Below are positions 47,310 through 58,366 of a stretch of 64,000 bases of DNA, one piece after another; the stretch's first letter is position 1, and each line of letters opens with the position of its first letter. The position numbers and the translations under genes are program-made. Source of the DNA: Plantago major (lineage: Eukaryota > Streptophyta > Magnoliopsida > Lamiales > Plantaginaceae). Location of the stretch: assembly GCA_026545765.1 (NCBI GenBank), contig JAIFAC010000428.1, positions 1-64,000 on the forward strand. Direction: 5' to 3'. The notes beneath the pieces were generated by a model. The model was not told the origin of the DNA. It did not search any database and worked only from the letters and a program-made list of their open reading frames with translations.

Positions 47310-48157
47310 ATTCTTAGCCTTAAGACACATTCTTGGACTATTGGAGCTACCAAAGAACTGAAAAAGTTCAGATATCTGAAGAAGATATCAAAGGAGAGAG
47401 AAAAGGAATCTGGATCGGGTATCCAGAGAAGAGTATCTGGAGCAATTATCCGAAAAGAGGAATCAGAGCAGGTATCCGAAACCAAAGGCTAAAAGGTAAA
47501 ATGGCTATTTGAAGATTTAAAGCGAATTTTCGAGATATCTAGATCACTTTCGGAGGGGGACACAAAAGTGAATAGTACAACTGTCTACAGTTAACTACTA
47601 TCTTGAAATTTGTATTATTTCTATCTTTGTAAAAAACTTTGAAAAGACAACAAGTATAAGATAGAATCAGATACAAACAATGTTCTCATTCACACAGAAA
47701 CGTGATTCAGATAGCTAATAGCCAACATTCATTAAATGGGCACAATTACAATTGTTGATTGTGATCATTCTTTGAAGAAGCGATGGTGACCCTTGATGAA
47801 ATGGGCGATTGATCTTTACGGAAGAGATTAATTCTCAGTAAATAGTGGACTGTTGAAATTCCGACATGGCCCACTATGCATTTAATGCCGAACAAACTTT
47901 TACCCACGTCTGTCTGCAATTCACAGATATGTATATACAAAACCTATTTGTGTGTATATGTTTGTCTGAATTACCTTGCTATATATATATATAGGATTTT
48001 GGCAAAAGAAATTACTTTACTAATCGACATTCGGACTTACAAGAATAGCAAAATCATTCTTGACCTACGCAAATTTTTGTTAGTCTTTACGCAAAGAATC
48101 ACTAATATCTCATCAAATCTCTTTCAAACTTTCAAAACACTTGCACTATATAAAGAG
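47310..48157 (+). other. Copia E spacer between pol and third ORF
   Basis: No gene is seen. It holds GGAGGGGGACAC (about 47,553-47,565), a purine tract that could be a second polypurine tract, and a short TA run at 47,981. A CTATATAAAG at 48,146-48,155 is only a few bases before the third-ORF start codon, too close to act as its TATA box. It may contain a splice acceptor for a subgenomic RNA, but none can be assigned. Confidence 0.4.
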
Positions 48158-50054
48158 ATGGCTCATAGCGTTAATCCCAGAAACCCCAATCTTCTACCAC
48201 TGGTACTGCTGAAAAGCAAGCACCAGAGTTGGTTATAGTAAACAATCGATTGGTAGGAGACTTTAATCCCGATCATTGGACTTCAAATCACAGAATGATT
48301 TGGGGTGGTGCCATGATTGAGGAATACCTCATGGCTGCTGTTGAAAATCAAGCCGATAGGAAGCTAATTCTTGACATGCTTGAAAAGGCACAAATCAAGG
48401 GTTTTCTATCTGCTCTTCCTAGTGGAATTTCTTCACTGGATGTGTTAGAATTCTACAATAACTCCAGGATTATATCATGTGTTTCTAAAGGCACTGCAAT
48501 AGTGTCTATAAAAACTAAGGTCTAAGGAAAGGAAATCCTTTTGGACTTAACAACTTTCTGTAAGTTGTTTGATCTTCAAATCTTGGAAAGGATTTTGAAA
48601 TAGACACCAAGGATGATGATCTCCTTGAAGGTGTAAAACAGCTGTACAGTGATGTGTGTGATCTTGAAAAACCAGATACACACACTGATTTCAAGCTTGC
48701 TGACTTCAGAATTAGACATCTGCTGGTTCACTAGGATGTGTTGGCATGCATTCTTCATAGATGCTTTGATGGTCTACAAGGAGGTCTTGACGGATAAGCG
48801 AAACGGTTGGATGATGATGTTCTTGTTGCAACAACAAGACAAAACGCTGGAAAACCCTTTCAATTCGGGAAAGTACGCCTTTATGAAGTTTGTGAAGAAG
48901 ATTCAAGGCTTTGAGCCTAAAATCGCTAAGGGAGTTGCTGAGCTAAAGGCCACAGTAAGCTATGGTCTAAAGATATGCTACTTGCTGGAGAATCTTGGCA
49001 TTGAGATCAGAGAGAAGGCTGACATAGCCAACAGTAACCTACTCTACAAATATGAGTATACGAACTTGATGAAAAAGGTTACTGGATCTCAGAAAGGTTC
49101 CAAGAAGCGAAAGACTGAAGAGGTATCGAGGAAGGTTGCTACCAAGAAGCCCAGAACTTCACGAAAAAGTCTGCTGGCAAATCAGTAGACACACCCATTG
49201 AGGTTGTCGATTCCCAGATATCAGCCGCCACTGCTGATGAACTCATAAATGCAGATGAACTCATCAATGCTGTAAAACAGATATCGGCTACTGAACAAGT
49301 AGACTCAGCAAGAGAAAGTGCTTTCAGAAATGTTAAGACTACTGCCGAAAGCCTTGCTGATGAACTCATCAATGCTGCTAAAGAAAGTAGTGATAGATAC
49401 CAAGCCCTATCTACAAAAACCGTAGGGATTATGGACCAATCAGTTCCTAATGCTGATGAGAGCTCTGACGATGAAGATGATGAATTACTCATCTCTCAAG
49501 TCCTAGAAAATTCAAAAAGTGCTAAGGTTACTGAAAAAGTAACTGGTGTAGAGGTATCTGAAGAAGAACCTACACCACAGGTTGTTGAACAAGCACTTGT
49601 TTCAAAGGTTGCTGAAGAAGCAACTGTGTCCAAGGTCACTGGACAAATTACACCATCAGAGCAAGAAAGACTGAAAGATATTGAAGATGCTCTGATGAGT
49701 GATAGCTTAGTGTTGGAGGATACTGCCATTGCCTCAACACTCAACAGTCTGTCTCAAGCACAACAACCAAAACAGCCAGATGTGAATACTGTTGAAATGG
49801 TACTTGAGTTACAGAAACAAGCATCTTTCATTGCTGAAGAAAATCCTGCAAAAGAGCAGGTTCCCCAACTCAATGAGAGGGATCAAACTGAGGCATCTGC
49901 TCAGAATGATCAACCAGGGGAGGCAACTGAGTTGCATACTCAAGAAAGGTCTAAAGTACCTGAAAGTTCAAACAAAGAAGCTGAAATGGAACAACAAGAC
50001 CAAAACATAGAAGGGTCACAAGTTCCAGAGACCAATCAGCCTGACACTGCTCAG

Positions 50055-50134
50055 GTAGTTGAATGGTTTAACTCTCTACTTTTGATAATTTGTGTTTATT
50101 AATCTTGTTATTTAATAAAATTTCTTTGTTACAG
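50055..50134 (+). other. Intron 1 of copia third ORF (80 bp)
   Basis: CTCAG|GTAGTT ... TTGTTACAG|GCTGAA, with in-frame stops inside. The counterpart in A (7,025-7,104, inverted) is also 80 bp with the same borders. Confidence 0.7.
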
Positions 50135-50243
50135 GCTGAATTAGAAACACAAGAACAAGAGGAAGCTGGAAAGCTTGCCTCGAGAGGCCCGAAGGAGGCT
50201 ACTACAACCTCATCTCTTAAGGAATGCGAGCACATGTACTACG

Positions 50244-50319
50244 GTGATAGAGAGTTTAAGATATTACTTTTCAGATATATGTTAATACACTTAACTAATT
50301 AAGTGGATGTTTCTAATAG
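50244..50319 (+). other. Intron 2 of copia third ORF (76 bp)
   Basis: ACG|GTGATA ... TTCTAATAG|GCTCAA. The counterpart in A is 6,839-6,916 (78 bp). In E the preceding exon is 109 bp against 108 bp in A, so E has a one-base change there. Confidence 0.65.
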
Positions 50320-50420
50320 GCTCAAGCGAGAAAGAAGAAGATAAGGCAGACATGCCAGAAAAGGACCCAGAAACCGTCAATGTTTCTGAAGAAAATGTCA
50401 TTGAGCCTTCTAGTGTGAAG

Positions 50421-50503
50421 GTATATGAAAATCAGTGATAAACATTCTTCATTATGGGTTAATATAAATTCTTCTCTAATTACTCAATACTTTCTACTTA
50501 CAG
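50421..50503 (+). other. Intron 3 of copia third ORF (83 bp)
   Basis: GTGAAG|GTATAT ... CTTACAG|GCTCAT. The counterpart in A is 6,660-6,729 (70 bp). Contains several stops. Confidence 0.6.
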
Positions 50504-50638
50504 GCTCATTCGAGTAGAAGTGCAAGGGAAAAGTTGCGACATCCCCGCACCCATGGAAATGATGAAACCCCCCCAATCACATCAAAGAACACGAAGCGAA
50601 GCGAGCGCGAAAATGAAAATGAGCCTCCTGTTGAGGAA

Positions 50639-50728
50639 GTAAGTGGAAACCTCAGAAATCATTGAAGCTTAATTGCATAAATTCTTTCATGACAATTTCC
50701 TAAGTATTGTGATAATTTTAATTCTCAG
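50639..50728 (+). other. Intron 4 of copia third ORF (90 bp)
   Basis: GAGGAA|GTAAGT ... TTCTCAG|GATCAA, with a near-consensus donor. The counterpart in A is 6,435-6,515 (81 bp). The E exons on both sides are multiples of three (135 and 120 bp). Confidence 0.7.
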
Positions 50729-50848
50729 GATCAAGCAGAAAGAAAGGTTGATGAGGACCAGACTTCCAAGTCTCCACCTCACAACAAGATATCTGAGGCA
50801 CCCCTTACCTCAGTAGTACAAGTCTCTGAGCCTGATGTACTCATTCAG

Positions 50849-50926
50849 GTAACTCAGAAACCTAACTACACTCGTACTCAGATATCTACACAAGTTTTGA
50901 ATCTAACTCAAAATTCTTTCTTTCAG
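50849..50926 (+). other. Intron 5 of copia third ORF (78 bp)
   Basis: ATTCAG|GTAACT ... TTTCAG|GCTCAA. The counterpart in A is 6,237-6,314, also 78 bp. The 120-bp exon before it has the same length in both copies. Confidence 0.75.
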
Positions 50927-52697
50927 GCTCAAACAAGTGCCACTAAGGTCCCTGTTGATGAGAAAGAGGACTTGCTTCCTTTCTTCAAGGAACACACTTT
51001 GCCAAAGCATCTGAAATGCTTCAAGAAATGGCAAAAGCTCCGATGCTCCGATCTATCTAAAATCTTAAAGGTGACTGATCACCACACAAGGAGAGCACGA
51101 GCCCTTGACTTGGAAAACTACATCCATGCATTGTTCCCCACTGAACAATATTCTTTCGGAACATTGATGGATAAGGATTTTGTCAAGGAAGTGGCCAGAA
51201 AGCTGATCCAAGCTTTCAAACAAGCGGATGGCATTCAAGCCTATTTTGCCCCAGGCTCTACAATACATACCCTCTGAACAAGAGGAAGTTAATGGGCAAA
51301 CGGTCACTATTCCAGAAGTGATCAACCTGGTCTCTGAAGATGAAGAAGAGAAGGAAACTGAAGATCCTCCTTCTGACCATCACAAGGATGAGGATAAGAA
51401 GGATGATGATGATGCCCCTGCACCAGGGACAGGAGGGATTCCACAAGGAAACAATGCCTCAGTTGCTGAAAAGCACACTGAGAGGACATCACAGCAATCC
51501 CCTCCTCCATATCCTAAGAAATCTACTCATCCAACTCCCCAACACAAAGATACTACTGAACAAGTAGTTGAGCACTCTGAGGAAACAACTCAGAAAATAT
51601 CAGATGCAAGCGAGTTGCTCAACTCGAACAAGCATTGGAGGAAGAACAACAGCTACATCTTCAACTGGAAGAAAAGATAGTTGAATCCAGAGTCAAGCTA
51701 GACAAACTTGAAGAACAAACATGGAAGGAAACGCAAGCTTACTCTGAGATTAAAGAGCTCCGGGAAGCTGTTGACTATATTACTAAGGAGCTAGATGCTG
51801 AACAAGCATCTGAAGCAAAGCATGATGCTAACGCTGCATCTTCACCAAAGAAACCATCCTCCAAAGGCAAGAAACCCATATCTGAGATGGTTGCCGCTTT
51901 TAGAAACCTTGATGAAGAAGTACAAGAGGATGAAGATCACTGGGCTGATGACTCAGATGATGAAGAAGACAGAACCTTGGCAGAACATGCAAATGTTCAC
52001 TTGGGAGTTTCTCACTTAAAGAGAAAACTGATAACTCCTCAAAGCTCGATGAAACCAAATCTCAACTCCCATGATTACATGGCGGATACGAGTTACAGCA
52101 ACTCTAAGAAAGGAGTTGTCTCAACAAAATGAAGAAGTAATTGCATCAGTCCCTGCTGAATTGAAAAAGTTCACTGAGCTACTCACTCAAAGAACAACAA
52201 GCTTGGTCATTGCTCAGAGAGACCTAGGCATGGTAAGGGATGATGACAATAATCTTGCTGAAAAAGCCCTCAATGAGGCTAGCTATGCTGCTGGAAAAGA
52301 AGATGCTACTCAAGGCCCACTGGCAGAGCTCAGCGATAAGAATCTTGGTCTTATCAAACAAAATCGGAGCTCAAGGCCACTCTGGAGCGATGAGTTGCTG
52401 CTGACTATCTGCAAGGCAACTTTAACTCCCTTTCAGAATCCTTTGTGATTCTTAGTCAGTCAACAATGACTAAGGGGGAAGGATTTCAAGATGCTCATAG
52501 AGGAAGAGGAAGAGCAAATAAAAGAAAATCTGAACAACCACCTCTCAGATTTAATGAGTCCTCCTCGGTCAGGTCGGTACTCTGAGATAGTGGCCACCAG
52601 AGCAACTTCACAAGCAGGGAATGACAACAAGGACGAGCATAGAAACCTCCAAGGAGTACCAAGGCTCGAGGAGAAGACAAGTAAGAGGATTGATGAG

Positions 52698-52751
52698 TCT
52701 TCTTCTTCTTCTTCTTCTGAAGAAGAAGAAGAAGAAGAAGAAGAAGAAGAA
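52698..52751 (+). repeat. TCT/GAA trinucleotide tract forming an inverted repeat
   Basis: Seven TCT triplets directly followed by eleven GAA triplets. They encode Ser7-Glu11 and, as DNA, form a perfect hairpin arm. The A copy at about 4,47x-4,51x has a shorter form, coding for about two Ser and six Glu, so the tract has changed length between copies. Confidence 0.85.
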
Positions 52752-53652
52752 GGCCAAATCAAATCCATGGGCAATGAAGAAGGCTGCAAAAGTCCCACAA
52801 GAATTGATATTGATGATGATGAAGAGACTCATGAAGATGAAGCTCCTCTTCACAGAAAAAGAAAAATTGAGAGCCTAACGGAGCCCATAGCTGCAAAGCC
52901 TTTGGCAGCTAAAACACCCTCTGGAAATACCAAGTCTATCCAGGGTGGTTCTTGAAGCAAAATCGAGGAAAATTCAAGACAAAGGAGGAACAAGCTGAGA
53001 GCTGAACAAAGAAAACTTCAACTACCACTCAGGCCTGAAGAAGCCAAGATTGAGTATGTGAAGACCAACAATGATTCCTCTGTCTACAGGTGCATTAATC
53101 AGAAGAATGGCTACTGGATTCTAGAACTCAAGAACTTATTGGTAAATGAAAGATTTCCAGAACCAATCCATAAACAGCTCATGGCATGGAGAAAAAGACA
53201 AGCCAATCTTGATTAACACCAACCACATCAAAGCCTGGTTGGATTTTGAAGTAATCAAGAGAATAGAAGCCATGAAAAAGGACCTCTCTGATGAATGTCC
53301 TTATGGAAAGCCGGATGATGTGCGAATTCCCAACATCCTTTGGAGCAGCACAAAAGCAAGACTTGCTGTGGAACCCTATGAGTCCTTCTACTTGACTGAA
53401 GATCAATACAAGGGTGACATCAGATATCTGAAGATAATATATGAATACTTTAAGCTATCAGATATCAGAATCAAGCATGCCTGGAAGTGGGGAAAGTATC
53501 TGTGGGTCAAGCACTTTGCCAAGAAAAATCCTACCAAAACCTACAAGGAAGTCCGTGGATTTGCCAGAGACACAGAGATGATTGTCAGAACACTTCTCTA
53601 TGACTACTCTGATGATGTCAAAAGGTTTGGTGATAGGAAATTTGCAGATTGA

Positions 53653-54016
53653 TCCATGGAACTACTTTTGAAGACTTGAAGACTAGTTTATTAGGATGTC
53701 TACTTGGAGCTTGGTTACTCTTGTTGTCCTAATTTAAACTATGTATTTTTGTATCTTGCTGACTGAGCAGAAATGTTATTTTATCTTGCATTAAAGTTAT
53801 CTCTGAACTTTCTTTGAAACATATCTGATGAACCTACTCTCAGATATCAATTTCTATAAAAGATAACTTGTCAGCAAAGATCACACCTTGTGATTTGGTT
53901 GATGTTTACTTTTTGCACTTAATTATACGAATTGAAAAATCATAAGAAATGATTAAGTGATGGATTGTTTCCTCATCCAGATTTGTAATAGGTCAGATAT
54001 TCATCGTTGACTGATC
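53653..54016 (+). other. Copia E 3' untranslated region
   Basis: No gene is seen. The sequence after the third-ORF stop is shared, inverted, with C (59,811-60,170) and D (62,130-62,500), including GTTGATGTTTACTTTTTGCA or a close form and TTAAGTGATGGATTG or a close form. Conserved between copies that differ elsewhere. Confidence 0.6.
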
Positions 54017-54031
54017 AAAATGGGAGAAATT
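54017..54031 (+). promoter_or_regulatory. Polypurine tract of copia E
   Basis: AAAATGGGAGAAATT directly before the 3' LTR. In C and D the corresponding tract is AAAAAGGGGGAAATT, so E has lost part of its G-run. Confidence 0.8.
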
Positions 54032-55479
54032 TGTTAGGATTATCTGTTTAGATTTTGATCAGCAACCTAATGACTTATCTTAGCTCAGAAAGGTGGTTAG
54101 TACTCTTGGTTCACTTGAACACTGTAAAAGAGGAAACTTACTAAGTATGATAGTCTAGCAAATCTTGTATAGGATGTTAGGTCTCTGAATGTAATTTTTA
54201 TTTTCTGAAGAAGACTAAGTAGAAGACATCCGAGGAGAAGTTCAGCCATTTGAAGATTTGAAGGCGCTCAAATTTGTTGAAGACAAAGTTTATCGATATC
54301 GATGTCCGGATATCTTGAAGAAACAAGTGTTTCAATAAACAAGTGTTGCAAAGATATACGAGAATCTGAGTTTACGAGCGAGGAAAAGTGCCCACAGATA
54401 TCTACACTCAGATACCTTGGATAAAGATTATGTTTCCGGGAAAACAATATATTTTCAACAAGTGGTATCTGGAGTTGTGATAGTCTCTGTAAAAGGACGT
54501 GCAAGGCTTCAGAAAGCATGCATAGTTCCGTTGGCACTACAGGACAAAGTATAGTACAGTGTATTAAATGCGCAGACGAAATATACGAACAAAAGCGGTA
54601 ACCGAAGAAGAAGATAAACCTACTACGATTATACACTTAGATATCAATAGTTTGAAATTGAGTTAAGCCTAACGGATACTATTCAAACGGCACTCAAATT
54701 CATCTATAAATATCAACACTTAGACTGCTTGAGAACACACCTTAGAACAAACACAGAACTTACATTGAATACTCTCACAAGCTCTCTCAAGCACACTACT
54801 TAACTTCAAGCTTTCTGTTGCGACCAAAGCTCTTGATTCTAAGTATCACAAAAGTTCTAAGTGTCCTGATCCTTAACAAGCATTGTTATTTGTGAAGGAG
54901 TTGAACTAAGATTTCATATCTGAGATTCATTCTCTTGAACACTTATCATAGACTTGGGTCAGTAAAGAACAAGATACCATACATTGAAAAGTGTATTAAG
55001 TATACTTGATTCATAGAGCTATCTGAATAACTGAACACGTTATTAAAGAAGCTCACCTGATAAACTACCTTAACCAACACCTTAATCGGCGTGGAGTACA
55101 GGAAGTACTTAGTTTGGGAAACTAAGGAATAACTCCAAGGTTACTGAGCATAGGAAGTACTTAGTTTGGGAAACTAAGGAATAGCTCAAAAGGTTTTAGT
55201 CTGAGAAAGTACTTTAGGTGTGAAAGCCGGGAATAACTTCAGAGGAACACTTGGTTGGGAACCTAGTGTATTTAGGAATCTAGAGAAGATACTTGTAAGG
55301 TTACCTCAATTATCTGTCTTAGTGGATTCTAGGTCTGAGAAAGGCCGAAGTGGATTAGTTGAAGGATTACGCCACCTTCAGATACCACTATCTGAGAAAC
55401 TGTGTTTATCGACAAATGTTTTAAAAGACTATTCACCCCCCCCCCCTCGTCTTTTACTTTGCCGTTATCTGGACCAACA
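54032..55479 (+). repeat. Copia E 3' LTR with a 134-bp deletion
   Basis: 1,448 bp, TGTTAGGATT...GGACCAACA. Compared with the 5' LTR, the segment equal to 41,216-41,349 is missing; the join is at CCACTA|TCTGAG near 55,390. The TATA-like CTATAAATAT is at 54,704-54,713. A run of ten C lies at about 55,437-55,446. It otherwise follows the 5' LTR end to end, with many small differences. Confidence 0.9.
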
Positions 55480-55484
55480 AACCC

Positions 55485-56331
55485 TCACGGACATATGACT
55501 TTTTAAGACCACGCCGGTATATAGGTAGTATTTGAAACACGCCTAACATGACTAACGGTGATCAATGAAGACCATAGATCTACCCCGAGATTCAAATATC
55601 AATAAGCCTTAGGGGACAGTAAACAAACTTTTCAGCAATAATGCAAAACAGCACATATAAGTCGCAAGATAACAGTTCTCTCCCCAAACATGTTCCTTGG
55701 AACAGGGGGAAGGGCTTAAAAAGAGCATGCCGTTCGTCATCCCTAACAAGACTGAGTACACGTAAGTATGAAAAGGCGCAAGTAATACGTAAAAACTTGC
55801 ACAACCCAGGAAATCACATAATACATTTGCCGGTACAAAAAGTTTTTCATTGGCTCTCAGACTTCTCACAGGCTTTTTGGACCAATGAGCTAATCATCCA
55901 GCTATTTGAAAGAGAAACGACCTTGCAGGATTAAAAATACACTATCCTACTTCCAGCTAATCATCAAACAAAACGTAAGTAGCAAGTGGATTTAACATCT
56001 ACAATGGACGTTCGACTCGGTAAAATTTGACTCAGACTCTCCACGAAAGTACTTAAAGGGAAATTAACTAGACCTAGACTGACAAAGAAACTGTAACAGA
56101 GGAAGGTCACATAACACACAATAGAACTGAATACATATAAATAAAGATGAAAGACTCTAAAGACACAGATAACAGAGAAAATTGCAGCCAAGATACTAGA
56201 GAGCACATTCCCTCTCCCCAAACCTAAACTCAAGCATGTCCTCAAGCGTAGAGTGAAAAGGAAAAGAGAATGGGATCTATAGTGACTTCTTGATGTACCT
56301 TCTGATCATGTACAAGACTCTTCCGTGTTGG
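55485..56331 (-). other. Gypsy K internal non-coding region downstream of protease
   Basis: Joined to 39,284-39,877 before copia E inserted. On the minus strand it contains GCTTGAGGACATGCTTGAG then TTTAGGTTTGGGGAGAGGG (about 56,213-56,250), a second copy of the motif found next to the 3' LTR at 39,284. No coding sequence is recognised. Confidence 0.6.
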
Positions 56332-56937
56332 CTAACGGGTACTCTGGAAGTTCTTGGTTCTTCCGGTTGTTGCATCTCCTTTTCTCCCCTTCAGATAAGT
56401 GTGTATATACAAGGGTCCAGTATGCGACCCTATATAGTTCCTGGTGTCAACCTGCAGGGGTGAGTGTGGTGTAGTGGTGGCTTGCAACTCACGTTGCTTG
56501 CCATGTACCTCTATAGTGCAGGTACGAGCGTGGAGGTTGACAATCATGCGAGTGGTTTTGATGAACAGTCGCCTAAGCAGCAACATATCCTTCTCCATCT
56601 CCTTGCCTTTAACCCGTGTCGACTCCACAACCACAAAATTAGCCATAAAAGTGTCCCCATCCAGTGTAACCAGAACATCCTCAATCACACCCATGCACCT
56701 ACTTCTCGTTCCATTGGCCATCGTGACGAAGCATTTCCTAGGTTCCAAACCCTTCAAATCCAGCTCCTCATAGGTCATAAAGGTCATTAGATTAACCGCT
56801 GCTCCTGTATCTACGATGCTAGTTACCTCGGAAGAATTTCCTATCCCAACCACCAAATCGAAACTATTAGCATCACTGATGCTCTTATCTGCTGCCGGGA
56901 TCACCCTAGCGGTGGGACTTACCTCAAGGACAGCCAA
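56332..56937 (-). CDS. Gypsy K aspartic protease
   Basis: An open frame of 201 codons on the minus strand. The retropepsin-type active site is VTSIVDTGAAVNLMTF (DTGA), followed by GLEPRKCFVTMANGTRSRCM, GVIEDVLVTLDGDTFMANFV and RLFIKTTRMIVNLHARTCTI. This half matches gypsy proteases, which cleave the gag polyprotein. The usual ILGRPFL-like block appears as LLLRRLFIKTTRMIV, so it is altered. The frame ends at 56,332 without continuing into reverse transcriptase. It lies in the same direction and order as gag upstream. Confidence 0.75.
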   Translation of the reverse strand: MAVLEVSPTARVIPAADKSISDANSFDLVVGIGNSSEVTSIVDTGAAVNLMTFMTYEELDLKGLEPRKCFVTMANGTRSRCMGVIEDVLVTLDGDTFMANFVVVESTRVKGKEMEKDMLLLRRLFIKTTRMIVNLHARTCTIEVHGKQRELQATTTPHSPLQVDTRNYIGSHTGPLYIHTYLKGRKGDATTGRTKNFQSTR

Positions 56938-57361
56938 TTTTGCACTCGCCTCCTCTTCTGGAGTCGCAATACTGGGCGTGGCTACCTCCTTTTCCTATAC
57001 CTCGACTCTCACTTCTACCGGCTTCTCAAGTGCCGGTGTAGGTACCACCTCAACTACCTCTGGTGTCTTAACCTGGGCCACCGTGTTCTCGAGCTGGTAA
57101 GTGCAAGTAGCAAGGATAGACTTCACATTTACTGGCTCATTGAATGTCACCTCAACGGCTAGAGCTTTGTGGGTTTCTGCGGTTGCCGGTAACTTACCCC
57201 TTTCTCTTTGCTGAAATCGACCAACTAGATCTCCCAAAGTCTTCTCTAACCGCTTCTGCGCCTGCTCAATACTGTCGAACCGCTGATCATTCCTGAGCTA
57301 ATTTTCCTGTGCTTCGGCCCAAAACCTCTCGGAACGCTCCATGTGGTCCCTGATTGCCTGA

Positions 57362-58243
57362 TCAGGACTTCCCGACACTTCGTGTCTGAACTGTTGGTGA
57401 GCTAGGCTGTTGCTCCCGTGGCGCATTCTCATAATAGTTGTTGCCACCTTGGTTACCTTGCCAGTTACCCTGCTGTCTAGTCTGCCCGCTTTGCTTATCC
57501 CACTCAGTAGTACATGCCCCTGGAGTCCCTTTAACTACTCGGTATCCCGCTCCCCTAGATTTATTTCTCGCACCCTTGAGTTGAGACACTGCTGCCAGTC
57601 TCTCGAAAACACCATTTAATTAAATGGAGGATGCTTCCGAGTGAATTTTTACGTCATATCAACCATGTTCGACACTCCCAATTCGACTCTCATAAAATCG
57701 ATGCAGATTCATCTCGTCGATCTGTAGTGCGGGCATTGGGATATGGCTGTAAGAAAGCGTCATGACTTCATAGAAAGTCTCATCGTACATCTGTTGAAAC
57801 TGCATTATCTGAGTACGAAGGTGATGCGTTCTCTCGGGAGGGTAAAATTTATTTACAAAGGCTTTATAGAGAGAATCCCAAGTAGGTAGAGAACCCCCAG
57901 GCCGGTTCAACAGGCAGTTCCTAGCTTTATCCTCCAGGCACATTGGAAAAACCTTCTTCCTTATCTCTCCATCTGAAACTGTTACTCCTCTGGCTGTCAA
58001 CGGAACCCCTGCAATCAGTACTTCAAACTCCTTGAGGAACCTTACATCCTTGTTGGTCATTCCGTAGAACTTGGGAAGATTATGGAAGTGGTGAGCTTTG
58101 AATTCCAAATTCCACGCCTCATTAGACAGCACGATTGCCGCTTTCCCGGCCTTAACCTCGCCGGGCTGCATGTAGGCTCCATAGGTTAACTGAGCCATTG
58201 AAATGTCCTTTCTGACCAACCTGTTGTTAGAGCTACACAACAC
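57362..58243 (-). pseudogene. Gypsy K gag
   Basis: The main frame (57,659-58,243) begins at one of two ATGs; the second, MAQLTYGAYMQPGEV at 58,198, is the likelier start. It has the gag core LEFKAHHFHNLPKFYGMTN, FPMCLEDKARNCLLNRPGGS and LPTWDSLYKAFVNKFYPPER, typical of gypsy (Tat/Athila-type) gag. A second frame (57,362-57,589) encodes a Gly/Gln/Asn-rich tail (QGNWQGNQGGNNYY). No CCHC knuckle is seen. A frame break at about 57,640 separates the two parts. Between 56,940 and 57,360 is a Pro/Val/Glu-rich linker in another frame (VKTPEVVEVVPTP). Confidence 0.8.
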
Positions 58244-58343
58244 GAAAACCTCGAAATATCTTTAGTTTCTGTTAGTGCACTAAACTTCAGGTAAGATGGA
58301 AAACAAGTAAAGATTTGCAATCAAGCGCTATGGTAGGAATTGA

Positions 58344-58363
58344 TTCCCCGGCAGCCGCGTCAA
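58344..58363 (-). promoter_or_regulatory. Primer binding site of gypsy K
   Basis: The minus strand reads TTGACGCGGCTGCCGGGGAA, a variant of TGGCGCCGTTGCCGGGGA of Tat/Athila-type elements, a few bases inside the 5' LTR. It fixes K on the minus strand. Confidence 0.75.
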
Positions 58364-58366
58364 ATT

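Larger units (their letters stand above)
48158..53652 (+). pseudogene. Copia E third ORF (env-position), with five introns
   Basis: Follows pol on the same strand. The N-terminal part (48,158-49,190) has FNPDHWTSNHRMIWGGAMIE and LDVLEFYNNSRI, with a weak resemblance to the putative plant transposon-protein domain. A Lys/Arg-rich stretch (GSKKRKTEE) is followed by an acidic Ala/Glu/Val region with repeated ALVSKVAEE-type units to 50,054. Next come four short exons b-e (50,135-50,243; 50,320-50,420; 50,504-50,638; 50,729-50,848) and a long exon f from 50,927. Exon f encodes coiled coils, a DEDDEED-like acidic stretch, a Ser7-Glu11 tract (about 52,698-52,751), and a C-terminal region ending FGDRKFAD at 53,652. 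Frameshifts and stops are present (about 48,523, 48,600, 49,186, 51,275, 52,130). No signal peptide or clear membrane span is seen in what can be read, so it does not look like a classic envelope. Function unknown. Copies in A, C and D share parts. Confidence 0.75.
39878..55479 (+). mobile_element. Copia E, complete SIRE/Maximus-type retrotransposon
   Basis: 15.6 kb with a 5-bp TSD, AACCC (39,873-39,877 and 55,480-55,484), LTRs starting TGTTAGGATT, a tRNA-iMet PBS, gag, protease, integrase, RT and RNase H in copia order, then a third ORF of about 5.5 kb with five apparent introns, a polypurine tract and the 3' LTR. Gag-pol is broken by stops and frameshifts, worst in integrase. Inserted in gypsy K in the opposite orientation. 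Confidence 0.95.

Noticed and set aside
48146-48155. CTATATAAAG as a second promoter for the third ORF
   Set aside because: It ends two bases before the start codon, too close for a TATA box of that ORF.
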